A DNA stretch of 64,000 nt from an uncultured Anaeroplasmataceae bacterium (GTDB lineage Bacteria; Bacillota_I; Bacilli_A; Acholeplasmatales; Anaeroplasmataceae), in assembly GCA_934229535.1 (NCBI GenBank), contig CAKQDS010000007.1, positions 10,732 through 74,731 on the forward strand, in the 5' to 3' direction. Shown piece by piece: positions 27,581 to 35,602 of this stretch. Positions within the stretch are counted from its first letter, which is position 1; every line of letters begins with the position of its first letter. A program made the translations under genes and the position numbers. The notes beneath the pieces are model-generated. The model made no database searches, was not told the DNA's origin, and saw nothing but the letters and a program-made list of their open reading frames with translations.

Positions 27581-27642
27581 ATTATAACAACGTTTTCATT
27601 TCTTTGCAAGTGCTTTCACATAAATATCACATAAATATCACA
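27581..27642 (-). promoter_or_regulatory. Pectinesterase promoter: cre-like site and 11-bp direct repeats
   Basis: On the minus strand TTGCAA (27604-27609) and TATAAT (27581-27586) are 17 nt apart. TGAAAACGTTGTTA (27585-27598) matches the cre consensus TGWAANCGNTNWCA at 13 of 14 positions and covers the spacer and -10, a position for CcpA repression. Upstream, TCACATAAATA occurs twice in tandem plus a third TCACA (27616-27642, plus-strand reading), one helical turn apart, as for an activator. Confidence 0.7.
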
Positions 27643-27683
27643 CAAGGTATATTTTTTTACTTTTTTTAATAAAAAAAGAGTAA

Positions 27684-28607
27684 TTAGCGTTTCCTAATTA
27701 CTCTCATCTTAGCGCTATGAGCACGATTATTTTCTATTAATTCCTCTTCACTTGGTAAAATAGGCTTTTTAGTAATAAGCTCAAATGGAGCTTCCTCTGT
27801 AATAACAATTGGTAATCCTTCAGGAATATCAAGAGTTGATGCTTCCTTGAAAACTGTTTTACAAATTCTATCCTCTAAGGAATGAAATGTTATAACAACT
27901 GCCCTACCATCACTATTAAGCATTTCAAGTGCATCCTTTATTGATACCTCGAATACTCTTAATTCATCATTAACTGCTATTCTTAAAGCTTGAAAGGTTT
28001 GCTTAGCAGGATGTCCTTTTTGTCTTAAAACCTTAGCTGGAAGGCTTTTTTTGATAACATCAACAAGCTCAAAGGTCGTTTCAATCGGCTTTATCGCTCT
28101 TTCTTTTTCAATTCCTCTTGCTATTTGCTTAGCAAATGTCTCTTCACCATAACGATATAGAATTTTAACAATTTCTTCATAGGGATATTCATTAACTATT
28201 GTTCTTGCATTTAATTCTTGGCTTTGATTCATTCGCATATCAAGAGGTGCATCATATTTATAAGAAAAGCCTCTTTCAGGTATATCAAATTGAAATGATG
28301 ATACACCTAAATCATAAATTATTCCATCAATTTTCTCGATACCAAGCTTATTTAATTCACTTTTCAAATTGACAAAATTACTATGAACAAAGGTATAATT
28401 ACTACCTATAGCATCTAATCTTGGCTTAGTTTTAGAAAATGCAAATTCATCCTGGTCAAAGCAATATAAATGACCTGTAGTGAGTTTACCTAAAATAAGG
28501 GAGCTATGCCCACCACCACCTGTAGTCGCATCAACATAAATTCCATCATTTTTAATTTTTAAGTTTTCAACTGCTTCCTCTAATAGGACACTTTTATGAA
28601 TTAACAT
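27684..28607 (-). CDS. rsmH: 16S rRNA (cytosine-1402-N4)-methyltransferase RsmH
   Basis: SAM-dependent methyltransferase. 307 residues. Motifs: [23 protein letters not shown] (SAM loop), [27 protein letters not shown] and FHSLEDRI. Normally it follows mraZ and precedes ftsL and pbp genes in the division/cell-wall cluster. Here it follows rpmF, and the next gene is the independently promoted pectinesterase, so the cluster is broken up. Confidence 0.95.
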   Translation of the reverse strand: MLIHKSVLLEEAVENLKIKNDGIYVDATTGGGGHSSLILGKLTTGHLYCFDQDEFAFSKTKPRLDAIGSNYTFVHSNFVNLKSELNKLGIEKIDGIIYDLGVSSFQFDIPERGFSYKYDAPLDMRMNQSQELNARTIVNEYPYEEIVKILYRYGEETFAKQIARGIEKERAIKPIETTFELVDVIKKSLPAKVLRQKGHPAKQTFQALRIAVNDELRVFEVSIKDALEMLNSDGRAVVITFHSLEDRICKTVFKEASTLDIPEGLPIVITEEAPFELITKKPILPSEEELIENNRAHSAKMRVIRKR

Positions 28608-28629
28608 ATTCCACCTCTTTATCTATATA

Positions 28630-28658
28630 TAGAAAATAGACGCCCAAAGCGTCTATTT
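28630..28658 (-). terminator. Hairpin terminator after rpmF
   Basis: Perfect AAATAGACGC / GCGTCTATTT stem with a 5-nt loop; the T-tract (TATTTTCT) is weak, so read-through to rsmH is possible. Confidence 0.65.
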
Positions 28659-28671
28659 CTATGAGTTATTC

Positions 28672-28863
28672 TTACTTAGTTTCTTCTTTCTTTAAAGAAA
28701 CAACTTGCTTTCCTTTATAATATCCACAATTTCCACAAACACGGTGAGCTAAAGTTAATTCACCACAGTTAGGACATGTGATCATTCCAGGAACATTCAA
28801 AGCTTGATGAGAACGTCTCATTCCCTTCTTCATCTTAGAGACTCTACGAAAAGGTACTGCCAT
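28672..28863 (-). CDS. rpmF: 50S ribosomal protein L32
   Basis: 63 residues, opening [22 protein letters not shown], with zinc-binding CPNC and CGNC pairs. RBS AGGAGGTG. Follows yceD closely, the conserved yceD-rpmF pair. Confidence 0.97.
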   Translation of the reverse strand: MAVPFRRVSKMKKGMRRSHQALNVPGMITCPNCGELTLAHRVCGNCGYYKGKQVVSLKKEETK

Positions 28864-28875
28864 TTGTTACACCTC

Positions 28876-29322
28876 CTACAATAAATCCTTTAAGTTGGCA
28901 AAAGCTGGATTCACATATTCTTCTTCATCTGAAATTTCATCTTCAAATTCTTCGTCATCGATTTTCATTGGCTTATTTAGAAGTATATTCATTATTACTG
29001 CTTCCTTAGTATCAAGCGTTTGACCTTCGATAAGAAAAGAATCATCATTATATTCATATTTAGAAAATATTTCACTAGATTCTACCTTAAAATGCTTTTG
29101 ATAACCTTTAAGACTAACTGGTCCTTCTAAAACCAAATCTATTTCAATCTCCATATGCACTAAATATGTATCATTATCAATTCTTGAAAATTCATAATCA
29201 ACACTTGCAGGTGAAGATGATAATATATCCTCAAGACCATTCAAATCAGCTGATAAATCTAATTCTTCAGATACCTTATAAGGAAATTTAAGTTTTAATA
29301 ATTGGCCAAGTGTTAGCTTCAT
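28876..29322 (-). CDS. YceD family protein (DUF177)
   Basis: 148 residues. The acidic protein with central YLVHMEIEIDLVLEGPVSLKGYQKHF and C-terminal VNPAFANLKDLL, plus its position just before rpmF, identify the DUF177/YceD family implicated in 23S rRNA accumulation. The usual CxxC pair of bacterial YceD (CxRCL) is not visible. Start at 29322 chosen for GAGGTGA upstream. Own promoter at 29344-29372. Confidence 0.85.
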   Translation of the reverse strand: MKLTLGQLLKLKFPYKVSEELDLSADLNGLEDILSSSPASVDYEFSRIDNDTYLVHMEIEIDLVLEGPVSLKGYQKHFKVESSEIFSKYEYNDDSFLIEGQTLDTKEAVIMNILLNKPMKIDDEEFEDEISDEEEYVNPAFANLKDLL

Positions 29323-29343
29323 AAAAATCACCTCAGCTCTACA

Positions 29344-29372
29344 ATTATACTATTTTTTCAATATCAAGTCAA
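29344..29372 (-). promoter_or_regulatory. yceD-rpmF promoter
   Basis: TTGACT and TATAAT with a 17-nt spacer on the minus strand. Confidence 0.75.
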
Positions 29373-29380
29373 GAATTTTT

Positions 29381-30592
29381 TTAATGATTAAGGCACCAGC
29401 TACAATTATTACATCTTTTATTACTATTTTCACCAAAATATGCTAATAATTTATGACGAAGGCACCCGCGACCGAGACAAAAGCTAACTACATTATTAAG
29501 CTTGTCCTTTCTATTTTCCTTTTCCTTTAAAAATGTTTGCCTGTCAATACTATTTTCTTTAAAGCCATAAATAAAATGAAGCCCAATTTTTACATCCTCT
29601 AGTGTCCATAAAACTATTCCTTCACCATATTTATTATCTCTTGAGCATCTTCCAATCATTTGCGATAAATCCTCAAGAGATGAGGGAATATTATATAAAA
29701 TTACATAACGAATATCTGGTATATCAATACCAAGACCAAAGGAAATAGTTGCAACCATTATTTTTGTTTTTCCACTAACATATTCATTTTGATTTTTAGT
29801 CTTTTCTTCTCCCTCCATTCCCCCATGATAAATACTACACAAAAAGCCTAATTCCTTTAGTTTTCCATACAAAAGTTCACATATTGCCCTTGTTGATGTA
29901 TAAATTATTCCTCTTTCATTGTGATTTGAAATATATTCGTTTAAATACTTTATTTTATCCTTAATCTTAACAATTCCATAATATAAATTAGGACGATCAA
30001 AGCTATTCTTAAAGATTTTAGGATTCTCCATTTTACATATTTTGATAATATCTTTAATTGTTTCTTCTCTTGCTGTAGCTGTTAAGGCTGCTACTACCGG
30101 TCTATTTTTTAATAAATCAATAAATTCATCTATTTTATCATATGCCATACGAAAGCCATATCTACCTATCACACTATGTGATTCATCAAGGCATAGCATA
30201 CTTACCTTCTTATTACCTATTAAGCTAATAAATCTTTTATTTTGTAATCGTTCTGGAGAAGCATAAATGATTTTCACTAAACCCTTATCAATTTCCTCAT
30301 AAACATTATTTTGTTCATCCTGTTCCATCAAGGAATTTAAATATCTAGCCTTAATATTAAGCTTATTTAAATTATTTACCTGATCAACCATCAAGCTAAT
30401 TAATGGTGTAACAATAATACTTATCCCCTCTAGCATTAATGCAGGAACCTGATAAATAATTGATTTGCCTCCACCAGTAGCTAACAAAACTATTGTATCA
30501 TTGTTATTTAAAATTGAATCAATTGCTTCTCTTTGAATTCCTCTAAAGCTATCATAACCAAAATATTTTTTTAAAATTTCTTCCTTCGTCAT
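29381..30592 (-). CDS. recQ: Short RecQ-type DNA helicase
   Basis: 403 residues: helicase core plus zinc-binding region only. Motif 0 GYDSFRGIQREAI, Walker A ATGGGKS, Walker B variant LDESH (DEAH in most RecQ), TATAREE, then YTSTRA, TISFGLGIDIPDIRYV and QMIGRCSRD. C-terminal Cys set CLRHKLLAYFGE...CNNCSWC. The winged-helix (RQC) and HRDC domains found in longer RecQ proteins are absent because the chain ends right after the zinc cysteines. The promoter (30602-30629) leaves only a short leader before the GGTGAT RBS. Confidence 0.88.
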   Translation of the reverse strand: MTKEEILKKYFGYDSFRGIQREAIDSILNNNDTIVLLATGGGKSIIYQVPALMLEGISIIVTPLISLMVDQVNNLNKLNIKARYLNSLMEQDEQNNVYEEIDKGLVKIIYASPERLQNKRFISLIGNKKVSMLCLDESHSVIGRYGFRMAYDKIDEFIDLLKNRPVVAALTATAREETIKDIIKICKMENPKIFKNSFDRPNLYYGIVKIKDKIKYLNEYISNHNERGIIYTSTRAICELLYGKLKELGFLCSIYHGGMEGEEKTKNQNEYVSGKTKIMVATISFGLGIDIPDIRYVILYNIPSSLEDLSQMIGRCSRDNKYGEGIVLWTLEDVKIGLHFIYGFKENSIDRQTFLKEKENRKDKLNNVVSFCLGRGCLRHKLLAYFGENSNKRCNNCSWCLNH

Positions 30593-30601
30593 TATATCAC
30601 C

Positions 30602-30629
30602 ATTTTAAATAATACACTTTAATAGTCAA
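30602..30629 (-). promoter_or_regulatory. recQ promoter
   Basis: TTGACT and TAAAAT with a 16-nt spacer on the minus strand. Confidence 0.6.
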
Positions 30630-30675
30630 AAATACTAAAATTTACACATAAATGAATAGTATGTTTTACTTTTTC

Positions 30676-30704
30676 TTGCTATAGCACTTATATTTTGATA
30701 TAAT
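30676..30704 (+). promoter_or_regulatory. Promoter of the GT2 gene
   Basis: TTGCTA and TATAAT with a 17-nt spacer, about 33 nt before the start codon. Confidence 0.7.
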
Positions 30705-30737
30705 AATTCTATAAACAAGATGATAGGAAGTATATTT

Positions 30738-32003
30738 ATGTTTGACATATTTAAATATTTTGAGCTTGCTGCCATTATTATTTTTGGCATTGGCTTTATC
30801 TTTTTGCTATTTATGCTTTTTCACTTTATTCATGGCTATAATAAAAAACTAATTATTCCCCATAGTGATAAAAAAGCTAAATTCGCTATTATTATTCCCG
30901 CCAGAGATGAATCAAAGGTAATTGAAGCAAACCTAACGCATATTGTAAACGCCAATTACCCAATGGATTTGATTGATATTTATTTAATATTAGAAAAAAA
31001 AGACGACCCTACAATTGAGATAAGTAAAAAATATCCTAATACTCATATATTCTTTAGAACTAATTTAAATAATGTAGGTAAAGGATATGCTTTAGATGAA
31101 TGTCTAAAGCATATCTATACAAATAATGATATTTATGATGCTTTTATCATTTTAGATGCCGACAATGTAATTTCTAAGAATTTCATTGAAAGACTAAATG
31201 ATGCCTATCAAGCAGGTTATGATATTGCATGTGGCAAAAGAGATAATAAGGATTGGAATGCATCAACTGTTTGTGGAGCTTCTGCCTTAACTTTTTCAAT
31301 AATTAATACTATTCAAAATAAACCAAAGGCTAACCTTGGAATGCAGGTTTTACTTTCTGGTACCGGCTTCTTCTTTAAAAGTAGTATTTTAAGAAAGTAT
31401 TGTGGTTGGCCATTTCACACCTTAACAGAGGATTATGAATTAACAAATTATTCAATAATCAATCATTTAAAATCCACATATGTTGATGATGCAATCTACT
31501 ATGATGAACAACCTTTAAAGCTTCATCAGTCCATTGTCCAAAGAACTCGTTGGATAAAGGGTTATTTTAAGGTTAGAGCAATGTATGATAAGAAAAAGGT
31601 TAAAGCCCTAAAAGAAAATAAACATAAAACCTCCAATTCCTTTGCTCAGGTTATAGGAGCAATTCCTATGTTTGTTATAGCATTTGACTTGATTTATTAT
31701 TTACTTCTTCTCATTATTTGCTTAATTACAAGCCTATTTATAGAAAGAAATACATCTCTTTATTATTTATATCGTTTAATTGGTGTATTTGGTGGACTTT
31801 ATATACTAGCAGTAATATTTACAGCAATTTTATTCTTCCTTGAAAGAAAAACAATAAAAATTAAAAAATGGAACAAATTTAAAGTAACGTTGTTCCATCC
31901 AATATTTTTATTAACATATATTAATGCGGCAATAAGAGCTATATTTACCAAAAGCTCTTGGGATCGCATTGATCATACAATTAATACTGATATCTCAAAT
32001 TAG
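30738..32003 (+). CDS. Membrane glycosyltransferase family 2
   Basis: 421 residues. One N-terminal transmembrane helix, a cytoplasmic GT-A domain with FAIIIPARDES, ILDADN (DxD-type metal site), LSGTGFFF, TEDYELT and the QRTRW motif of processive GT2 enzymes, then three C-terminal transmembrane helices. Probably builds a surface polysaccharide; product unknown. ATG at 30738 fits AGGAAG; an upstream ATG has no RBS. Single-gene unit with its own promoter and terminator, divergent from recQ. Confidence 0.85.
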   Translation: MFDIFKYFELAAIIIFGIGFIFLLFMLFHFIHGYNKKLIIPHSDKKAKFAIIIPARDESKVIEANLTHIVNANYPMDLIDIYLILEKKDDPTIEISKKYPNTHIFFRTNLNNVGKGYALDECLKHIYTNNDIYDAFIILDADNVISKNFIERLNDAYQAGYDIACGKRDNKDWNASTVCGASALTFSIINTIQNKPKANLGMQVLLSGTGFFFKSSILRKYCGWPFHTLTEDYELTNYSIINHLKSTYVDDAIYYDEQPLKLHQSIVQRTRWIKGYFKVRAMYDKKKVKALKENKHKTSNSFAQVIGAIPMFVIAFDLIYYLLLLIICLITSLFIERNTSLYYLYRLIGVFGGLYILAVIFTAILFFLERKTIKIKKWNKFKVTLFHPIFLLTYINAAIRAIFTKSSWDRIDHTINTDISN

Positions 32004-32017
32004 AGATATCTTTTTTT
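31989..32017 (+). terminator. GT2 gene terminator
   Basis: Perfect GATATCTC / GAGATATC stem, 6-nt loop and seven T, overlapping the stop codons of the GT2 gene and of convergent ybaK. Confidence 0.9.
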
Positions 32018-32486
32018 ATTCACAAATTTGTGCAAAAAGGAAGCTAAATGGCTTTAAGTCATTAGGATTAAGTTCAACCTGGTAGCCTATCTTTCCAGCT
32101 GAAAAAATAATATTTTCATAATTTAAAGCACTATTATCAAAAACTGTTTTAAAGTTCTTTTTCATACCAATTGGTGAACAGCCCCCACGAATATAACCAG
32201 TAATTGCAAGTAGTTCCTTAACATGAATCATTTCAACACTTTTTTCACCAACTACCTTTGCACAGGCCTTTAAATCTAAATTTTTATTAACTGGAATGTC
32301 AAAAACATAATAATGCTTACTTTTACCTAAACAAACAAGAGTTTTAAAAACTCGATTAGGATCCTGATTTAATAAAGAAGCTACTTCACTTCCCTCTACA
32401 CATACTCCCTCTTCATGCGGATATTCATGCATTTTATATTTAATTTTTTTCTGATCAAGTATTCTCATAACATTAGTTTTATCCAT
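32016..32486 (-). CDS. ybaK: Cys-tRNA(Pro)/(Cys) deacylase YbaK
   Basis: Trans-editing hydrolase that clears mischarged tRNA. 156 residues. Typical YbaK features: NVMRILDQKKIKYKMHEY, VFKTLVCLGKSKHYYVFDIPVNKNLDLKACAKVVGEKSVEM, then TGYIRGGCSPIGMKK. RBS GAGGTA before the ATG. A palindrome (32502-32521) and a divergent promoter for a possible small RNA lie just upstream. Confidence 0.93.
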   Translation of the reverse strand: MDKTNVMRILDQKKIKYKMHEYPHEEGVCVEGSEVASLLNQDPNRVFKTLVCLGKSKHYYVFDIPVNKNLDLKACAKVVGEKSVEMIHVKELLAITGYIRGGCSPIGMKKNFKTVFDNSALNYENIIFSAGKIGYQVELNPNDLKPFSFLFAQICE

Positions 32487-32501
32487 TTTAATACCTCAAA
32501 A

Positions 32502-32521
32502 ATGTAAATGACACTTTACAT
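32502..32521. promoter_or_regulatory. Palindrome upstream of ybaK
   Basis: ATGTAAATGACACTTTACAT: 7-bp arms with a 6-nt centre. The right arm contains the -35 hexamer of the plus-strand promoter at 32515-32543, so binding here would block it. Confidence 0.5.
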
Positions 32522-32543
32522 ACTTTCCTATCTATGATACAAT
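32515..32543 (+). promoter_or_regulatory. Promoter of the candidate small RNA
   Basis: TTTACA and TACAAT with an exact 17-nt spacer. No ORF follows on the plus strand before the hairpin at 32571. Confidence 0.6.
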
Positions 32544-32549
32544 ATAAAT

Positions 32550-32600
32550 ATAGAGACTCCTTCTCCTTTTAGAAAAGCAAATGCTTTTCTTTTTCTTTTA
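32550..32600 (+). ncRNA. Candidate 45-50 nt small RNA with anti-Shine-Dalgarno segment
   Basis: Predicted start near 32550, then a pyrimidine-rich segment ACTCCTTCTCCTTTT (32556-32570) complementary to AAGGAG-type ribosome binding sites. It ends with a terminator: AGAAAAGC / GCTTTTCT, 4-nt loop, TTTTCTTTT. The promoter, exposed CU-rich single strand and intrinsic terminator follow the usual sRNA pattern. No expression evidence. Confidence 0.5.
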
Positions 32601-32603
32601 TTT

Positions 32604-32640
32604 AAAAAGCTCCTACCAATTAAAATAGGAGCATTTTTTT
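32604..32640. terminator. Bidirectional terminator after pyrE
   Basis: GCTCCTA / TAGGAGC stem with a 10-nt loop, T-run on both strands. It ends the pyr operon on the minus strand, 2 nt past the pyrE stop, and backs up the small-RNA terminator on the plus strand. Confidence 0.85.
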
Positions 32641-32641
32641 A

Positions 32642-33280
32642 TTATTCAACATCCATCCAGCTTGGATCATTTGGATTCTTTTGGAAAGCAATTACCTTTT
32701 TATATTCAACTTCTGTAATATAATGATTTTCATGAGCTACAGAAGCTAAAACCTCAAATGAGCTTAAAGAATGATTAATTACATTACTAGCCTTTAATCT
32801 TTCTAAACCCTTTGCTAAATTATAAGTGAATATTGATACAACACCTAAAACATTAGCATTAACCGCTCTTAAGGCATCAACAACCTCAATTACTGAGCCT
32901 CCAGTTGAAATTAAATCCTCAACAACTACAACCTTTTTTCCTGTAGGAATTTCTCCTTCAATTTGGTTTCCACGACCATGATCCTTCGCACCACCACGAA
33001 CATAGCCCATTGGAAGACGAAGAATTTCTGAAACTAAGGCAGCATGAGCTATACCTGCAGTGGAAGTTCCCATTATAACCTCAACATCAGGATAATATTT
33101 TTTTATAGTTTCAGCAAGACCATTTTCAATTACATCTCTTGCCTCTAAATGTGACAATGTTAAACGATTATCACAATAAATTGGTGATTTAATACCACTA
33201 GCCCAAGTAAATGGCTCACTTGGTCTTAAAAAAACAGCTTTAATTTCTAATAATTTTTTTGCTACTTCAACATCTAACAT
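32642..33280 (-). CDS. pyrE: Orotate phosphoribosyltransferase
   Basis: Joins orotate to PRPP, giving OMP. 212 residues. PRPP motif VVVVEDLISTGGSV, and SGIKSPIYCDNR near the N-terminus. The ATG at 33280, one base after the pyrF stop, is preferred over a TTG nine bases upstream because AAAGGAG lies 10 nt before it. Last gene of the operon. Confidence 0.95.
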   Translation of the reverse strand: MLDVEVAKKLLEIKAVFLRPSEPFTWASGIKSPIYCDNRLTLSHLEARDVIENGLAETIKKYYPDVEVIMGTSTAGIAHAALVSEILRLPMGYVRGGAKDHGRGNQIEGEIPTGKKVVVVEDLISTGGSVIEVVDALRAVNANVLGVVSIFTYNLAKGLERLKASNVINHSLSSFEVLASVAHENHYITEVEYKKVIAFQKNPNDPSWMDVE

Positions 33281-33281
33281 A

Positions 33282-33965
33282 TTATTCAAACTCCTTTACA
33301 CATTCTAAATAAGCAGCCCTTGGATCTGCACTTGCCGTAATTGATCTACCAACAACAATATATGTTGAACCAAGCTCACGAGCCATAGCTGGTGTTGTAA
33401 CTCTTTTTTGATCTTGCTTACTATCAGTTGCAAATCTAATACCAGGTGTAACACTAATAATACCTAGTTCTTTAGCTATAGGTGCCTCAAGTGGTGAACA
33501 TACAATGCCATCTAATCCCGCAATTTTAGCATTTGTTGCATAAGCCTTTACAACATCATTTAATGGCTCATTAATATGAAGCTCATTAGTTAAAATTTCT
33601 TGAGAAATTGATGTAAGCTCAGTTACAGCAATAAGCTTAGTTGTTTGATTAACCTCTCTTAAGCCTGCAAGAGCCTCCTGCATCATTTTAATACCACCAC
33701 CAGCATGAACATTAGTAATATCAACATCAAGTAATGCTATATTACGCATTGCCTTATGAACAGTATTAGGAATATCATGAAGCTTTAAGTCTAAAAAAAT
33801 CTTGCAGCCCTTTTTCTTTAATTCTTTAATTAGCTCTGGGCCTTCTTTATAAAAAAGCTCCATACCAATTTTTAAAAAAGGATTTAAGCCTTCAAAATTA
33901 GCTAAAAATTTATTTAATTCTTCTTTTGATGAAAAATCACAAGCAATTATTACTTCTCTTTTCAT
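33282..33965 (-). CDS. pyrF: Orotidine 5'-phosphate decarboxylase
   Basis: Decarboxylates OMP to UMP. 227 residues, TIM barrel. Active-site set FLDLKLHDIPNTV, with VTPGIR and IVVGRSIT for phosphate binding. The start overlaps the pyrD stop by one base. Confidence 0.96.
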   Translation of the reverse strand: MKREVIIACDFSSKEELNKFLANFEGLNPFLKIGMELFYKEGPELIKELKKKGCKIFLDLKLHDIPNTVHKAMRNIALLDVDITNVHAGGGIKMMQEALAGLREVNQTTKLIAVTELTSISQEILTNELHINEPLNDVVKAYATNAKIAGLDGIVCSPLEAPIAKELGIISVTPGIRFATDSKQDQKRVTTPAMARELGSTYIVVGRSITASADPRAAYLECVKEFE

Positions 33966-34873
33966 TACATTGTTCTCCTTATTATATCTTCTAAATTTGT
34001 AATACCAAGCTCAGCCATTACCTTAGGCAAATCTTCAATTATTTTTTTACAAATAAAGGGATCAACCAAATTCATAGCACCAACCATTACAAGTGAAGCT
34101 CCAGCATACATCATTTCAATCACATCATAAGCACTACTAACCCCACCCATTCCAATTACAGGTATATCAATATTATGAGCAACATCATAAACCATTCTTA
34201 GGGCAACAGGGAAAATAGCAGGGCCACTGAATCCACCCTTTTTAACAGCTAAAATAGGCTTTGCTGTTTTTAAGTCAATACGCATTCCAACTAAGGTATT
34301 TATTAAACTAATTGCATCAGCACCTGCACTTTCACAAGCTTTAGCCATAGCAACAATATCCGTAACATTTGGACTAAGCTTAACAATTAAAGGCTTTTTG
34401 CAAACTCTTCTTACTTCCTTAACTAAATTATAGGCAACCTCAGGAGAAACACCAAAGGCCATACCTCCACCACTAACATTAGGGCAGCTAATATTTAATT
34501 CAATTGCTACAACCTTGTCACAATCATTAAATTTTTCTACCGTATTTACATAATCAGAAACACTATGACCACCAACATTAGCAATAACCTTATGCTTATA
34601 TACCTTATCAAGCTTTGGTATTTCTTCATTAATTACAGCATCAACTCCTGGATTTTGTAACCCAATAGAATTAAGCATTCCCTCCTTGCATTCAGCAATT
34701 CTTGGTAAAGGATTGCCATAACGAGGATTAATAGTTGTTCCCTTAAGAGAAATACTTCCTAATATATTTATATCATAAATATCATTAAATTCATAGCCAA
34801 AGCCAAATGTACCTGAGGCTGGTATTATCGGATTTTGAAATTCATAATCAAATAATTTAATTTTAGTATTCAT
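33965..34873 (-). CDS. pyrD: Dihydroorotate dehydrogenase, class 1B catalytic subunit
   Basis: Oxidises dihydroorotate to orotate using FMN and passes electrons to PyrK and NAD. 302 residues. Class 1B features: catalytic Cys in ELNISCPNVSGGG, IVKLSPNVTDI, GMGGVSSAYDVIEMM. Start shares a base with the pyrK stop. Pairing with pyrK confirms the NAD-dependent type. Confidence 0.96.
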   Translation of the reverse strand: MNTKIKLFDYEFQNPIIPASGTFGFGYEFNDIYDINILGSISLKGTTINPRYGNPLPRIAECKEGMLNSIGLQNPGVDAVINEEIPKLDKVYKHKVIANVGGHSVSDYVNTVEKFNDCDKVVAIELNISCPNVSGGGMAFGVSPEVAYNLVKEVRRVCKKPLIVKLSPNVTDIVAMAKACESAGADAISLINTLVGMRIDLKTAKPILAVKKGGFSGPAIFPVALRMVYDVAHNIDIPVIGMGGVSSAYDVIEMMYAGASLVMVGAMNLVDPFICKKIIEDLPKVMAELGITNLEDIIRRTM

Positions 34874-35601
34874 TAAAATTTTACCTCCTTGGCACTAAAA
34901 ACAGGTCCTTCCTTACAAACACGTTTAACACCATCTTTAGTTTCAATTGAGCATCCCATACAAGCACCAAAGCCACAACCCATTCTTGCCTCTAAGGATA
35001 AATCACCATTAGCATTATATAAAGATAAATATTTTAGCATTACAAGTGGTCCACAGGCATAATAATAATCGAAATCCAAATTATTTTCCTTTAAATAGCT
35101 GACTGCATTACCTTTATAGCCAAATGTACCATCATCAGTTGTTACTATAACCTTACCTAATGATTTAAATTCTTCTAAATAAAAGATTTCATCTTTATTT
35201 TTAAATCCTAAGATAAAGGTAGGATTAATTCCTAATTCATTAAATTTTTTACCTAAATTATATAGGGGAGCAATCCCAATTCCGCCACCTATTAAAAGTG
35301 GTTTTTTACTTTTATTTTCATCAAAGCCATTACCAAGACCTATAATAGCATTTACTTTTTTACCAATTTCATATTTTGTCATTTCCTTAGTGCCTTGGCC
35401 TAATATTTTATATAAAATTGTTATACTATTTTCATCATAGTCATTTATGCTAAATGGTCTTCGTAAAAACTTAGAGTCTAGCTTTAACTCTAAAAATTCA
35501 CCGCTATGCTTAATGGCATCAGTGTTTCCCTTAATACGCATTTTATAAACATCATTAGTTAATTTAGTATTTTCTATTATTTCAAAGATTTCTTCAAGCA
35601 T
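34873..35601 (-). CDS. pyrK: Dihydroorotate dehydrogenase electron-transfer subunit
   Basis: FAD and 2Fe-2S flavoprotein that links PyrD to NAD. 242 residues. FAD-binding RRPFSINDY, NAD-binding GGGIGIAPLYNL, and cluster cysteines CGFGACMGC...C near the C-terminus. ATG at 35601 chosen because GAGGAA lies just upstream, within the end of carB; earlier in-frame ATGs have no RBS. Confidence 0.94.
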   Translation of the reverse strand: MLEEIFEIIENTKLTNDVYKMRIKGNTDAIKHSGEFLELKLDSKFLRRPFSINDYDENSITILYKILGQGTKEMTKYEIGKKVNAIIGLGNGFDENKSKKPLLIGGGIGIAPLYNLGKKFNELGINPTFILGFKNKDEIFYLEEFKSLGKVIVTTDDGTFGYKGNAVSYLKENNLDFDYYYACGPLVMLKYLSLYNANGDLSLEARMGCGFGACMGCSIETKDGVKRVCKEGPVFSAKEVKF

Positions 35602-35602
35602 A

